From Comamonadaceae bacterium (GTDB lineage: Bacteria; Pseudomonadota; Gammaproteobacteria; Burkholderiales; Burkholderiaceae_C): a stretch of 45,865 bases of DNA. The first letter of the stretch is position 1; the number at the start of each line of letters is the position of its first letter. The stretch lies in assembly GCA_947372495.1 (NCBI GenBank), contig CANBTZ010000002.1:1-45865 (forward strand), read 5' to 3'. Below the pieces are notes generated by a model. It worked only from the letters and a program-made list of their open reading frames with translations, was not told the origin of the DNA and did no database searches. The translations under genes were made by a program, and so were the position numbers. Positions 26,025 through 34,001 of the stretch are shown one piece after another.

Positions 26025-27722
26025 ATGATGATTGACGCAATGACCCCCGACCGTGTTTGGCTCAGCAGCTACCCCGAAGGTGTTCCGGCTGACATTGATT
26101 CCGGCCAGTACAGCTCTTTGGTGGGCTTGATGGAAGAGAGTTTTGCCCGCTACGCCGACCGCACGGCTTACAGCTTCATGGGCAAGGACATCAGTTACCG
26201 CCGCACCGACGAGGAAAGCCAAGCGCTCGCTGCGTATCTGCAGTCGCTGGGTTTGGCCAAGGGCGATCGCGTGGCCGTCATGATGCCCAATGTGCCCCAG
26301 TACCCGGTGGCTGTTGCGGCCATCCTGCGCGCTGGCTATGTGGTGGTCAATGTCAACCCGCTCTACACCGCCCGCGAGCTCGAGCACCAGCTCAAGGACT
26401 CGGGGGCCCGTGCCATCGTCATCATCGAAAACTTCGCCGCCACGCTTGAAAAGTGCATCGCGCAGACGCCTGTGCAGCATGTGGTGCTCGCGTCCATGGG
26501 TGACCGTCTGGGTTGGCTCAAAGGGTCGCTGGTGAACTTCGTGGTGCGCCAGGTCAAGAAGCTGGTGCCTGAGTTTCAGCTGCCCCAAGCCGTGGCGTTC
26601 AACCAGGCCTTGAGCCTGGGTCGCCGATTGCCGCTGCGCCGTCCTGAAATCACCCCGGACGACATCGCTGTGCTGCAGTACACCGGTGGCACCACGGGCG
26701 TTTCCAAAGGTGCAGTGCTCTTGCACCGCAATGTGGTGGCCAACGTGCTTCAGTCCGAAGCCTGGAACGAGCCGGTGATGAAGCGTGTGCCTGCGAACGA
26801 GCAGCCCACCTCGGTGTGTGCGCTGCCGCTGTACCACATCTTCGCGTTCACGGTGAACATGATGCTGGCCATGCGCACGGGCGGCAAGACCATTTTGATC
26901 CCCAACCCCCGCGACTTGCCTGCGGTGCTGAAAGAGCTGTCCAAGCACACCTTCCACAGCTTCCCGGCAGTGAACACCTTGTTCAATGGCTTGGCCAACC
27001 ACCCTGACTTCCACAAGGTCAACTGGTCCAACCTCAAGGTGTCCGTGGGCGGCGGCATGGCCGTGACGCCGAACGTGGCCAAGCTGTGGCTCGAAAAAAC
27101 AGGCTGCCCCATCTGCGAAGGCTATGGCCTGTCGGAAACCAGCCCCTCTGCCAGTTGCAACCCCACCACCAGCACCGAATTCACCGGCACCATCGGCGTG
27201 CCGATTCCCGGCACCTGGATGAAGCTGCTTGACGACGATGGCCACGAGGTGACCACGCCCGGCCAGCACGGCGAGATCGCCATCAAGGGCCCGCAGGTCA
27301 TGGCCGGATACTGGCAGCGCCCAGACGAAACCGCCAAAGTCATGACGGCCGATGGCTATTTCAAGTCCGGCGATGTGGGTGTGATGGACGCTCGCGGCTT
27401 CTTCAAGATCGTGGACCGCAAGAAGGACATGATCCTGGTCAGCGGCTTCAACGTTTACCCCAACGAAGTCGAAGAAGTGGCCTCGGCCTGCCCTGGCGTG
27501 CTCGAATGCGCCGCCATTGGCGTGCCCGATGAAAAGACCGGCGAAGCGGTCAAGCTGGTGGTGGTGCGCAAAGACCCGGCGCTGACTGCCGAGCAGATCC
27601 AGGCCTACTGCCGTGAGAACATGACGGCTTACAAGCAGCCTCGCGTGGTGGAGTTCCGCGACGAGTTGCCCAAGACGCCGGTGGGCAAAATCTTGCGGCG
27701 CGAGTTGCGCAACCCGACGTGA
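26025..27722 (+). CDS. fadD: Long-chain fatty acid-CoA ligase (FadD type)
   Basis: The enzyme activates fatty acids to acyl-CoA via acyl-AMP, feeding beta-oxidation or lipid synthesis. The 565-residue protein has the AMP-binding P-loop YTGGTTGVSKG (residues 219-229), CEGYGLSETSPSA (substrate and AMP site), GYFKSGDVGVMDARGFFKIVDRKKDMILVSGFNVYPNEVE (the linker and fatty-acyl signature) and the C-terminal catalytic lysine in KTPVGKILRREL. The opening WLSSYPEGVPADID is standard for the FadD family. The start could be the ATG at 26025, 26028 or 26040; none has a clear ribosome site. It sits alone between two terminators. Confidence 0.93.
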   Translation: MMIDAMTPDRVWLSSYPEGVPADIDSGQYSSLVGLMEESFARYADRTAYSFMGKDISYRRTDEESQALAAYLQSLGLAKGDRVAVMMPNVPQYPVAVAAILRAGYVVVNVNPLYTARELEHQLKDSGARAIVIIENFAATLEKCIAQTPVQHVVLASMGDRLGWLKGSLVNFVVRQVKKLVPEFQLPQAVAFNQALSLGRRLPLRRPEITPDDIAVLQYTGGTTGVSKGAVLLHRNVVANVLQSEAWNEPVMKRVPANEQPTSVCALPLYHIFAFTVNMMLAMRTGGKTILIPNPRDLPAVLKELSKHTFHSFPAVNTLFNGLANHPDFHKVNWSNLKVSVGGGMAVTPNVAKLWLEKTGCPICEGYGLSETSPSASCNPTTSTEFTGTIGVPIPGTWMKLLDDDGHEVTTPGQHGEIAIKGPQVMAGYWQRPDETAKVMTADGYFKSGDVGVMDARGFFKIVDRKKDMILVSGFNVYPNEVEEVASACPGVLECAAIGVPDEKTGEAVKLVVVRKDPALTAEQIQAYCRENMTAYKQPRVVEFRDELPKTPVGKILRRELRNPT

Positions 27723-27747
27723 TCGAACTTGCCATCTTTTGCTTTTG

Positions 27748-27772
27748 AGCGGCCCTTGGGGGCCGCTTTTTT
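27748..27772 (+). terminator. Rho-independent terminator of fadD
   Basis: AGCGGCCC, loop TTGG, GGGCCGCT, then TTTTTT. A perfect 8-pair stem 26 bases after the stop codon. Confidence 0.93.
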
Positions 27773-27780
27773 CTGGAAAA

Positions 27781-27867
27781 CATGACCCCCACGTTCGTCA
27801 CTTCGTGTACTCACTGCCCCCCGAGGGGGCTGTGCCCTCCTTGGGGCGGCCCGGCAGAGGCCGCGAC
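27781..27867. repeat. GC-rich intergenic repeat of the Comamonadaceae type
   Basis: The stretch contains the hairpin GCCCCC-CGA-GGGGGC (27816-27830) followed by CTCCTTGGGGCGGCCCGG. I recognise this combination from intergenic regions of many Comamonadaceae genomes; that is from memory, not a search. It runs up to the mtnN start codon, so it replaces any normal ribosome site there. Confidence 0.55.
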
Positions 27868-28620
27868 ATGACCCCCATCGGCATCATGAGTGCCATGCAC
27901 GAAGAACTGGCCGCGGTGTTGCAAGCCTTGCCCGACGAGCAGCGTGTGCAGGTGGCCGGGCGGGATTTTTGGCAAGGCCACTGGCATGGCCGCCCTGTGG
28001 TGGCGGTGCTTTCGCGCATCGGCAAGGTGGCGGCGGCCACCACGGCCACGGCCCTCATCGAGCGTTTTGGCGTGGGCCAGATCGTCTTCACCGGGGTGGC
28101 GGGCGGTCTGGGGTCGGGCGTGAAGGTCGGCGATGTGGTGCTGGCCCATGGCTTTGTGCAGCACGACATGGACGCGTCGCCCTTGTTCCCCAAGCATGAA
28201 GTGCCTTTGTATGGCCGCAGCCGTTTTGAAACCGATGTCGACTTGTCTGCATCATTGCGTGATGCGGCAAGGGCCGTGCTGGCGCAGGTGGCGGACCATG
28301 TTGGCCCCGAGGCGGTCAGCGAGTTTGACCTCCAGTCGGTCCGGCTGCATGAGGGCTTGATTGCCAGCGGCGACCGTTTTGTTTCCACCACCGCCGAGTG
28401 CCGCAGTCTGCAGCAGGCTTTGCCGGAGGCCCTGGCTGTTGAGATGGAAGGCGCGGCGGTGGCGCAGGTCTGTGCCGACTACGGTGTGCCGTTCGCGGCA
28501 CTGCGCACGATTTCAGACCGCGCCGACGACGACGCCCATGCCGATTTCAGCCGTTTCATTCGCGCCGTTGCCAGCCGTTACAGCGTGGCGATGTTGTCAC
28601 AATGGCTGAAAAACCCTTGA
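27868..28620 (+). CDS. mtnN: 5'-methylthioadenosine/S-adenosylhomocysteine nucleosidase
   Basis: The enzyme cleaves methylthioadenosine and S-adenosylhomocysteine to adenine and the thio-sugar, clearing inhibitory by-products of methylation and polyamine synthesis. The 250-residue protein opens IGIMSAMHEELAAV, whose Glu is the family acid, has IVFTGVAGGLGSGVKVGDVVLA, the substrate-binding VEMEGAAVAQVC and the catalytic aspartate in ISDRADDDAHADF. The ATG at 27868 is used (MTPIGIMSAM). It has no visible Shine-Dalgarno site, because a repeat abuts the start. It is convergent with corA. Confidence 0.93.
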   Translation: MTPIGIMSAMHEELAAVLQALPDEQRVQVAGRDFWQGHWHGRPVVAVLSRIGKVAAATTATALIERFGVGQIVFTGVAGGLGSGVKVGDVVLAHGFVQHDMDASPLFPKHEVPLYGRSRFETDVDLSASLRDAARAVLAQVADHVGPEAVSEFDLQSVRLHEGLIASGDRFVSTTAECRSLQQALPEALAVEMEGAAVAQVCADYGVPFAALRTISDRADDDAHADFSRFIRAVASRYSVAMLSQWLKNP

Positions 28621-28627
28621 CGCCCGC

Positions 28628-28707
28628 ATCTGTCGGGCTCGGGCTGTGCGGGGTGACGATGTTGAGCTTGCGTTTGAGGAACCCGCCGCAGCCCGAGTCC
28701 GACAGAT
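28628..28707 (+). repeat. Long inverted repeat with conserved loop, copy 1
   Basis: Arms 28628-28653 and 28682-28707 pair over almost their whole length (outer part ATCTGTCGG with CCGACAGAT, inner part CTCGGGCTG with CAGCCCGAG). The 28-base loop contains ACGATGTTGAGC, then TTGCGTTTGAGG. The loop recurs with two changes at 35103-35178, where the stem sequence is unrelated. There is no T tract. It starts 8 bases after the mtnN stop codon. The rest of the gap to corA (28708-28738) shows nothing. Confidence 0.75.
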
Positions 28708-28738
28708 AACCACCAACACCCGGGCTTGAGCCTGAACC

Positions 28739-29725
28739 TTATTTCAACCAGCCACGCCGACGGAAATACCACATGGGCACCACGGCGCTGGCGGCCATCA
28801 AGGCGATGGCCATGGGGTAGCCCCAAGTCTGGTTCAGCTCGGGCATGTACTGGAAGTTCATGCCATAAATGCTGGCGATCAGCGTGGGTGGCAGCAAGGC
28901 GACGCTGGCCACCGAGAAGATCTTGATGATCTTGTTCTGGTTGATGTTGATGAAACCGACGGTGGCGTCCATCAAGAAGTTGATCTTGTCGAACAAAAAG
29001 GCCGTGTGCGAGTCGAGGGAGTCAATGTCACGCAGGATCTGGCGGGCCTCTTCAAACTGCTCGGCGTTGAGCATCTTCGAGCGCATCATGAAACTCACGG
29101 CGCGGCGCGTGTCCATCACGTTGCGGCGGATGCGGCCGTTCAAGTCTTCCTGGCGTGCGATGGCGCCCAGCACTTCGCCGGCCATGGCGTCGGTCACGTC
29201 GCCCGACAGCACTTTTTTGCCAGCGGTTTCCAGCTTGTCGTAAATGCCTTCGAGCGTGTCAGCCGAATACTCGGCGTCAGCGTCAAACAGCTTGAGCAGC
29301 ACTTCCTTGGCGTCTTCGATCAGGCCCGGCGCGCGGCGGGCGCGCATGCGCAAGAGGCGAAAAACCGGCACATCTTCGTCGTGGATCGAAAACAGCACAC
29401 CTTGGCTTTTCAGGTTGGCGTTGTGCTGGTTCAAGATGAAGGCGCAGCGCACCGTGCGGGGCTCGTCTTCGTCGGCGATCAAAAAGTCAGAACGGATGTG
29501 CAACTCACCGTTGTCTTCTTCGTAAAAGCGGGCGGATTCTTCGATGTCCTCGTCCATCGCGTCTTCGGGGATGGACAGGCCAAAGTACTGTTTGATCCAG
29601 CGTTTTTCTTCCAGCGTGGGCGATTCAAGGTCAACCCAGATCGGCTGAAAGCGGGACAGCTCTTCCAGGGATTCGATTTCTTCCTGGAACAGGCGACCGT
29701 TGGCGAGGGTGAAGATGTTGAGCAT
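28739..29725 (-). CDS. corA: CorA, magnesium/cobalt transporter
   Basis: A homopentameric Mg2+ channel of the inner membrane, also passing Co2+ and Ni2+. The 328-residue protein has the large acidic cytoplasmic domain (residues 1-260), the pore helix, and the selectivity motif Gly-Met-Asn at 288-290 (SIYGMNFQYMPEL), then the second membrane helix and a basic tail (RRRGWLK). Start ATG with GGAG 8 bases before it. A likely sigma-70 promoter and a leader of about 150 bases lie upstream (29726-29877), containing a clear hairpin. Confidence 0.96.
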   Translation of the reverse strand: MLNIFTLANGRLFQEEIESLEELSRFQPIWVDLESPTLEEKRWIKQYFGLSIPEDAMDEDIEESARFYEEDNGELHIRSDFLIADEDEPRTVRCAFILNQHNANLKSQGVLFSIHDEDVPVFRLLRMRARRAPGLIEDAKEVLLKLFDADAEYSADTLEGIYDKLETAGKKVLSGDVTDAMAGEVLGAIARQEDLNGRIRRNVMDTRRAVSFMMRSKMLNAEQFEEARQILRDIDSLDSHTAFLFDKINFLMDATVGFININQNKIIKIFSVASVALLPPTLIASIYGMNFQYMPELNQTWGYPMAIALMAASAVVPMWYFRRRGWLK

Positions 29726-29821
29726 GGCGTTCTCCGTAAGGCCAGATGCCAAAGGTTCAAAAAGGGCGGCGTTGGGGTGTTGCGGCGGCTTTCGAACGTC
29801 TGGCGGCATGCTCAGGTCGTC

Positions 29822-29848
29822 CGAAAGCTACCGACTCGGGCAGCTTTC
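29822..29848 (-). promoter_or_regulatory. Hairpin in the corA leader
   Basis: The arms GAAAGCT and AGCTTTC enclose an inner stem CCGA-C-TCGG. It lies about 100 bases upstream of the corA start in the predicted untranslated leader. Whether it is a metal-sensing element is not known; it does not match a riboswitch that I recognise. Confidence 0.4.
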
Positions 29849-29877
29849 CACGATGGAATCTCCAAAAATAAAAGTTG

Positions 29878-29905
29878 ATTATCGCACCCGAACGGGCCGA
29901 TTCAA
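29878..29905 (-). promoter_or_regulatory. Likely sigma-70 promoter of corA
   Basis: On the minus strand: TTGAAT, 16-base spacer, GATAAT preceded by TGC (extended -10 form). Confidence 0.55.
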
Positions 29906-30049
29906 GGCGCAATTCATGACGGTTCCGTGTCATCGCAGCCCTGCCGGTGGCGATGGTACAGGCCACCAAGTGATCCTCCGAAAGATAGCACCCCCCAGCG
30001 CGATTGCCAAGCGGATTCCCACGCTTATGGGGGGTTACCTTGAGTGGCC
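29906..30049. other. Gene-free spacer with two inverted repeats between corA and hpf
   Basis: Within the 430-base gap 29726-30155 no reading frame is credible. This part has GGTGGC/GCCACC (29946-29967) and a longer pair, ACCCCCC-AGCG (29990-30000) with CGCTTAT-GGGGGGT (30022-30035), which pairs with a three-base bulge and ends 15 bases before the hpf -35 box. Neither has a T tract. Confidence 0.5.
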
Positions 30050-30078
30050 TTGCATTTGTGCAGGTGCGGGCGCATAGT
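30050..30078 (+). promoter_or_regulatory. Possible sigma-70 promoter of hpf
   Basis: TTGCAT, 17-base spacer, CATAGT. It predicts a leader of about 70 bases. The -10 box is imperfect. Confidence 0.4.
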
Positions 30079-30082
30079 GAAT

Positions 30083-30125
30083 CCAACGGCTCTTGAAAAA
30101 GACCGTTGGGCTCCCGACAGGGGGC
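30083..30125 (+). promoter_or_regulatory. Tandem hairpins in the hpf leader
   Basis: First hairpin 30083-30109: CCAACGG, bulged C, TCTT, GAAA tetraloop, AAGA, CCGTTGG (11 pairs). Second, directly joined, 30110-30125: GCTCCC, loop GACA, GGGGGC. They end 16 bases before the AGGAGG ribosome site at 30142-30147. Confidence 0.5.
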
Positions 30126-30155
30126 TTTCATCCCAAGCAACAGGAGGCTATGTCT

Positions 30156-30485
30156 ATGAACTTGACGATCAGCGGTCACCACCTTGAAGTTACCCCCGCC
30201 TTGCGCACGTATGTGACCGGCAAGCTCGATCGCATCACCCGACATTTCGACCAAGTGGTCGATGTCAAGGTGCTGTTGACAGTGGAAAAGCAAAAGGAAA
30301 AGGAAAAACGACAGCGCGCAGAGTGCAACATCCATGTGAAAGGCAACGACCTGTTTGCCGAAAGTGCCCACGAAGACCTGTACGCCGCCGTGGACGAATT
30401 GATGGACAAACTCGATCGCCAAGTGGTCAAACACAAGACCCGGATCACAGACCATCACCACGATGCGCCCAAGCGCATGATGTGA
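30156..30485 (+). CDS. hpf: Ribosome hibernation promoting factor (short HPF)
   Basis: HPF binds the 30S decoding region and pairs ribosomes into inactive dimers in stationary phase. The 109-residue protein has the short-form fold (residues 1-100: MNLTISGHHLEVTPALRTYVTGKLDRITRHFDQVVDVKVLLTVEKQ and DLFAESAHEDLYAAVDELMDKLDRQVVKHK) plus a His-rich tail, without the long-HPF C-terminal domain. The ATG at 30156 has AGGAGG 8 bases upstream; the in-frame ATG at 30150 is too close. In many proteobacteria hpf follows rpoN; here rpoN is absent. A terminator separates it from ptsN. Confidence 0.94.
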   Translation: MNLTISGHHLEVTPALRTYVTGKLDRITRHFDQVVDVKVLLTVEKQKEKEKRQRAECNIHVKGNDLFAESAHEDLYAAVDELMDKLDRQVVKHKTRITDHHHDAPKRMM

Positions 30486-30505
30486 AATTCTCACAGTTTG
30501 AAACC

Positions 30506-30531
30506 AGGGCTGCCTTCGAGCAGCCCTTTTT
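30506..30531 (+). terminator. Rho-independent terminator of hpf
   Basis: GGGCTGC, loop CTTCGA, GCAGCCC, then TTTTT, 21 bases after the stop codon. Confidence 0.93.
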
Positions 30532-30554
30532 GTTTTCATTGAAATTCAATAAAG

Positions 30555-30568
30555 AGTACCTAGGTACT
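30555..30568. promoter_or_regulatory. Perfect 14-base palindrome upstream of ptsN
   Basis: AGTACCTAGGTACT sits in an unusually AT-rich stretch just before TATATAAG (30584-30591), the best -10 candidate for ptsN. It would cover the -35 position, so it is a candidate operator. Confidence 0.45.
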
Positions 30569-30625
30569 TGTTTGTTAAATATTTATATAAGGTGGGTGAC
30601 AAGGGGTGCATAATCCGCCTCGACC

Positions 30626-31093
30626 ATGAATCGACTCGCGTCCATCCTGCCCGTTGCCCAAGTTCTTGTCGGGGTTGAGGCCACCAGCAAGAAGCGTGCT
30701 TTTGAAGAAGCCGGGCTTCTTTTCGAGAACCTGCATGGTTTGTCCCGTGCACTGGTCACGGACAGCCTGTTTGCCCGCGAACGTCTGGGCTCGACCGGTT
30801 TGGGCCATGGTGTGGCCATACCGCATGGCCGCATCAAAGGTCTCAAGTCCCCCATGGCTGCCGTGTTCCAACTGGCCCAGCCCATCGGCTTTGATGCCCC
30901 GGACGAGTTGCCTGTCAATTTGTTGATCTTCCTCTTGGTGCCCGAAGCGGCCACCCAAAAACACCTTGAAATTCTGTCGGAGATTGCCGAGCTGCTGTCC
31001 GACAGCGCCTTGCGCGAAAACATCAAGAGCAGCGCCTCTCAAGACGTGCTGCACCAGCTGATTGCGCAGTGGCGCTCGGCCCAAGTCGCCTGA
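30626..31093 (+). CDS. ptsN: PTS IIA-type nitrogen regulatory protein PtsN
   Basis: PtsN (EIIA-Ntr) is the terminal phosphate acceptor of the nitrogen phosphotransfer chain and controls potassium uptake and other processes by protein contact rather than sugar transport. The 155-residue protein carries the phospho-acceptor His67 in GVAIPHGR, preceded by [10 protein letters not shown], and the closing region [22 protein letters not shown]. Length is normal. No Shine-Dalgarno site is evident before the ATG at 30626. hprK follows after 22 bases. The potassium transporter kup elsewhere in the window is a possible target of the same chain. Confidence 0.95.
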   Translation: MNRLASILPVAQVLVGVEATSKKRAFEEAGLLFENLHGLSRALVTDSLFARERLGSTGLGHGVAIPHGRIKGLKSPMAAVFQLAQPIGFDAPDELPVNLLIFLLVPEAATQKHLEILSEIAELLSDSALRENIKSSASQDVLHQLIAQWRSAQVA

Positions 31094-31115
31094 ACCTTTT
31101 GCCGGACAGCCCGCC

Positions 31116-32057
31116 ATGAAACCCACCGTGGTCAGTGCCGATGTACTTTTTGAAGACCACCGTGCCCAGCTGAAATGGCAGTGGGTCGCCGGGCTGGGGG
31201 CTTCGGAGCGCCGTTTTGACGAAGTGGCTGTGCGTGAAGCCACATCGGGCGCAGACCTGGTGGGCTACCTCAACTACATCCACCCCTATCGGATGCAGAT
31301 CCTGGGGCCACGCGAAGTGGCGTACCTCACCAACTCGACCCCGGAAGACTGTGCGCGTCGCATTTCGCGCATCGTGACCTTGGAGCCGCCTGTGCTGGTG
31401 ATCACCGATGGCCAGACGGCACCAGACGCACTCTTGTCCATGTGCGAGCGGGCCCAGATTCCGATGTTCTCGACCCATGCGTCTTCGGCGTTCGTGATCG
31501 ACGTGCTGCGGGCCTATTTGTCCAAGCACTTTGCAGATCGCACCACGATGCATGGCGTGTTCATGGACATTTTGGGCCTGGGCGTGCTCATCACGGGTGA
31601 GTCCGGTCTGGGCAAAAGCGAGTTGGGCCTGGAGCTGATCTCTCGCGGCAATGGCCTGGTGGCCGACGACGCCGTTGATCTGTACCGGATCAACCAGACC
31701 ACCATCGAGGGGCGTTGCCCTGATTTGCTGCAAAACTTGCTGGAAGTGCGCGGCATTGGCCTGCTCGACATCCGTGCCATTTTTGGCGAGACGGCGGTGC
31801 GCCGCAAGATGCGCCTGAAGCTCATCGTGCACCTGGTGCGCCGCGAAACGCTGGAGCGTGACTATGAGCGCTTGCCCAACGAGCCGTTGACGCAGGTGGT
31901 GTTGGGTGTGCCGGTTCGCAAGGCCGTCATTCAGGTGGTGGCAGGGCGCAACATCGCTGTGTTGGTGGAAGCGGCTGTGCGCAACACCATCTTGCAGATG
32001 CGCGGCATCGACACCTACCAGGAGTTCATTGAACGGCAGCGCCGGGCGATGGAATAA
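31116..32057 (+). CDS. hprK: HPr kinase/phosphorylase
   Basis: HprK phosphorylates or dephosphorylates HPr on a serine, depending on metabolite levels. The 313-residue protein has an N-terminal DRTGG-like domain (1-130), the P-loop GESGLGKS at 161-168, the family signature in [14 protein letters not shown] (about 207-220) and the C-terminal [15 protein letters not shown]. Proteobacteria with HprK use it in nitrogen-type phosphotransfer signalling rather than classic carbon repression. The ATG at 31116 ([15 protein letters not shown]) is the usual opening. The stop lies 9 bases before the stop of the convergent fur gene. Confidence 0.96.
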   Translation: MKPTVVSADVLFEDHRAQLKWQWVAGLGASERRFDEVAVREATSGADLVGYLNYIHPYRMQILGPREVAYLTNSTPEDCARRISRIVTLEPPVLVITDGQTAPDALLSMCERAQIPMFSTHASSAFVIDVLRAYLSKHFADRTTMHGVFMDILGLGVLITGESGLGKSELGLELISRGNGLVADDAVDLYRINQTTIEGRCPDLLQNLLEVRGIGLLDIRAIFGETAVRRKMRLKLIVHLVRRETLERDYERLPNEPLTQVVLGVPVRKAVIQVVAGRNIAVLVEAAVRNTILQMRGIDTYQEFIERQRRAME

Positions 32058-32066
32058 ACCGCCGGT

Positions 32067-32495
32067 TCAACGCTGGCGGTGAGGGCAGGGGTTTTGGGTG
32101 CAGTGGGCATACAGACTCAGTGCGTGGTCTGCAATCACAAATCCTTTGGCCTGCGCCACCGCTTGCTGGCGCTCCTCGATTTCGGGGTCATAGAACTCTT
32201 CCACCCGCCCGCAATCGAGGCACACCATGTGGTCGTGGTGCTGCCCCTCATTGAGTTCATAAACCGCCTTGCCACTTTCGAAATGGTTGCGGCTCAAAAT
32301 ACCGGCCTGCTCAAATTGCGTCAAAACCCGGTAAACCGTGGCCAAGCCAATGTCGGCGTTCTCGTTCAGCAACTGACGAAAGACGTCTTCGGCCGTCATG
32401 TGCCGCAGGCCGCTGCGCTGAAAAACGTCCAGAATTTTCATGCGAGGCACGGTGGCCTTGAGCCCGTTGCTTTTGAGTTCTTCGATCTGGATCAT
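32067..32495 (-). CDS. fur: Ferric uptake regulator Fur
   Basis: Fur represses iron-uptake genes when bound to Fe2+. The 142-residue protein has the DNA-binding domain at 1-80 ([57 protein letters not shown]), metal-binding HHDH at 86-89, the Cys92-x2-Cys95 zinc pair and the downstream acidic region ending in a second cysteine-containing tail. Length is normal. The ATG at 32495 ([18 protein letters not shown]) is the classic start. It is divergent from bamE, as in many betaproteobacteria. Confidence 0.97.
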   Translation of the reverse strand: MIQIEELKSNGLKATVPRMKILDVFQRSGLRHMTAEDVFRQLLNENADIGLATVYRVLTQFEQAGILSRNHFESGKAVYELNEGQHHDHMVCLDCGRVEEFYDPEIEERQQAVAQAKGFVIADHALSLYAHCTQNPCPHRQR

Positions 32496-32523
32496 GGCGT
32501 TTCGGGTTTACTTTGAGAGGCCG

Positions 32524-32560
32524 CTGGATTTGAATCCAGCCGCTACAATGATCAGATCAT
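32524..32560. promoter_or_regulatory. Two palindromes in the fur/bamE divergent promoter region
   Basis: GCTGGATT-TG-AATCCAGC (32523-32540) is a perfect 8-base-arm dyad. ATGAT-CAG-ATCAT (32548-32560) overlaps a TACAAT -10 box for bamE (32544-32549) and partly resembles half of a Fur box, though its spacing is wrong for the standard box. Confidence 0.4.
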
Positions 32561-32578
32561 ATCGGTGTGCCTCCAAAC

Positions 32579-33121
32579 ATGACAGCTTTACGGACTTTTC
32601 GCTTCTTGGGTGCTTGGGCGGCCATCGCGGCCCTGTCAGCGGGCCTTGTGGGCTGCGGCAGTTTCCAGAACCCCTGGAGTCAGGACACTTTCAAGCCCTA
32701 CGTGCCCGAGGTGGTGCAAGGCAATTTTGTGTCCAAAGAGCAGCGCCAGGCGCTGCGCATCGGCATGCCGCGCTCACAAGTGCGCGACGTGCTGGGCACC
32801 CCGCTGGTGTCCAGCCTGTTCCATGCCGACCGTTGGGACTACACCTTCAGCATCAAGCGCCAGGGTGTGCCAGAACAAAAATTCCACCTCACGGTCAGCT
32901 TCAAGAGCGATGCTTTGGCGGCGATCGAGGGCGACGAGTTGCCCAGCGAAGCCGAGTTCGTGCAGCGCTTGTCCAATGGCCGCAAGCCTGCCACTGTGCC
33001 GACACTCCAAGCGACCGATGCCCAGTTGAGCAAGTACCCCTCTGGTCGCCCTGTGGCCCCTGCGCAAGCGGCACCTGCTTTGCCGACCAGCTACCCCCCC
33101 CTCGAAGCCCCCGCACGTTGA
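32579..33121 (+). CDS. bamE: BamE, outer-membrane assembly lipoprotein
   Basis: BamE is a small lipoprotein of the BAM complex that inserts barrel proteins into the outer membrane. The 180-residue precursor has a lipoprotein signal with lipobox LVGC (about residues 22-25). The SmpA/OmlA domain (about 50-115: [49 protein letters not shown]) follows, with a longer Ala/Pro-rich C-terminal tail than in E. coli. The ATG at 32579 (MTALRTFRF) is used. It is divergent from fur and followed by dapB after 43 bases. Confidence 0.93.
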   Translation: MTALRTFRFLGAWAAIAALSAGLVGCGSFQNPWSQDTFKPYVPEVVQGNFVSKEQRQALRIGMPRSQVRDVLGTPLVSSLFHADRWDYTFSIKRQGVPEQKFHLTVSFKSDALAAIEGDELPSEAEFVQRLSNGRKPATVPTLQATDAQLSKYPSGRPVAPAQAAPALPTSYPPLEAPAR

Positions 33122-33164
33122 TACGCGGGCAAAGGGGTTCACTGACCTTTTCTGCCATTTTCAA

Positions 33165-33980
33165 ATGACCGTCATGACTGAATTGCCCATTGCCGTGGCG
33201 GGTGCCACTGGCCGCATGGGCCACATGTTGATCGAAGCCATCCTGGCGGCCGACGACACCCGCTTGGCGGGCGCGCTCGACATCGCGGGCAGCCCGGCGC
33301 TGGGGCAAGATGCCTCGGCCTGGCTTGGGCAGACCTCGGGCGTGGCCGTGTCGTCTGACCTGCATGCGGGCCTGCAAAACGCCCGCTTCTTGATTGATTT
33401 CACCCGCCCCGAAGGCACGCTGGCTCACCTCAAGGTCTGTCGCACGCTGGGCGTCAAGGCCGTGATCGGCACCACCGGTTTTTCGGATGCGCAAAAGGCC
33501 GAGATCGCCGACATCGCCAAAGACATCGCCATCGTCATGGCCCCCAACATGAGCGTGGGCGTGAACGTGACCCTGAAGCTGCTGCAGATGGCGGCACAAG
33601 CCCTGTCCACGGGTTATGACATCGAAATCATCGAAGCCCACCACCGCCACAAGGTGGATGCACCCTCGGGCACCGCGCTCAAGATGGGTGAAGTGATTGC
33701 CGAAGCCATTGGCCGTGACCTCAAAGACTGCGCGGTGTACGAGCGTTATGGCCACACGGGCGAGCGCGACCCGTCGACCATCGGCTTTTCGACCATCCGT
33801 GGCGGCGACATTGTGGGCGACCACACGGTGCTGTTTGCCGGAATCGGCGAACGTATCGAGGTGACCCACAAATCTTCGAGCCGCTCTACCTATGCGCAAG
33901 GCAGCTTGCGTGCCGTGCGCTTCTTGGCCAATCAGCAAAACGGCTTGTTCGACATGTTCGATGTGCTCAGCCTGCGCTGA
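33165..33980 (+). CDS. dapB: 4-hydroxy-tetrahydrodipicolinate reductase
   Basis: DapB reduces hydroxytetrahydrodipicolinate with NAD(P)H in lysine and diaminopimelate synthesis. The 271-residue protein (273 in E. coli) has the nucleotide-binding [17 protein letters not shown] near the start, then [22 protein letters not shown], the catalytic region [19 protein letters not shown] (His pair and Lys) and [17 protein letters not shown]. Two in-frame start codons (33165 and 33174) are possible; neither has a clear ribosome site. It begins the gene run with the exbB-like and exbD-like pair. Confidence 0.96.
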   Translation: MTVMTELPIAVAGATGRMGHMLIEAILAADDTRLAGALDIAGSPALGQDASAWLGQTSGVAVSSDLHAGLQNARFLIDFTRPEGTLAHLKVCRTLGVKAVIGTTGFSDAQKAEIADIAKDIAIVMAPNMSVGVNVTLKLLQMAAQALSTGYDIEIIEAHHRHKVDAPSGTALKMGEVIAEAIGRDLKDCAVYERYGHTGERDPSTIGFSTIRGGDIVGDHTVLFAGIGERIEVTHKSSSRSTYAQGSLRAVRFLANQQNGLFDMFDVLSLR

Positions 33981-34001
33981 CCTGCTTGCCTTGCACCCGC
34001 C

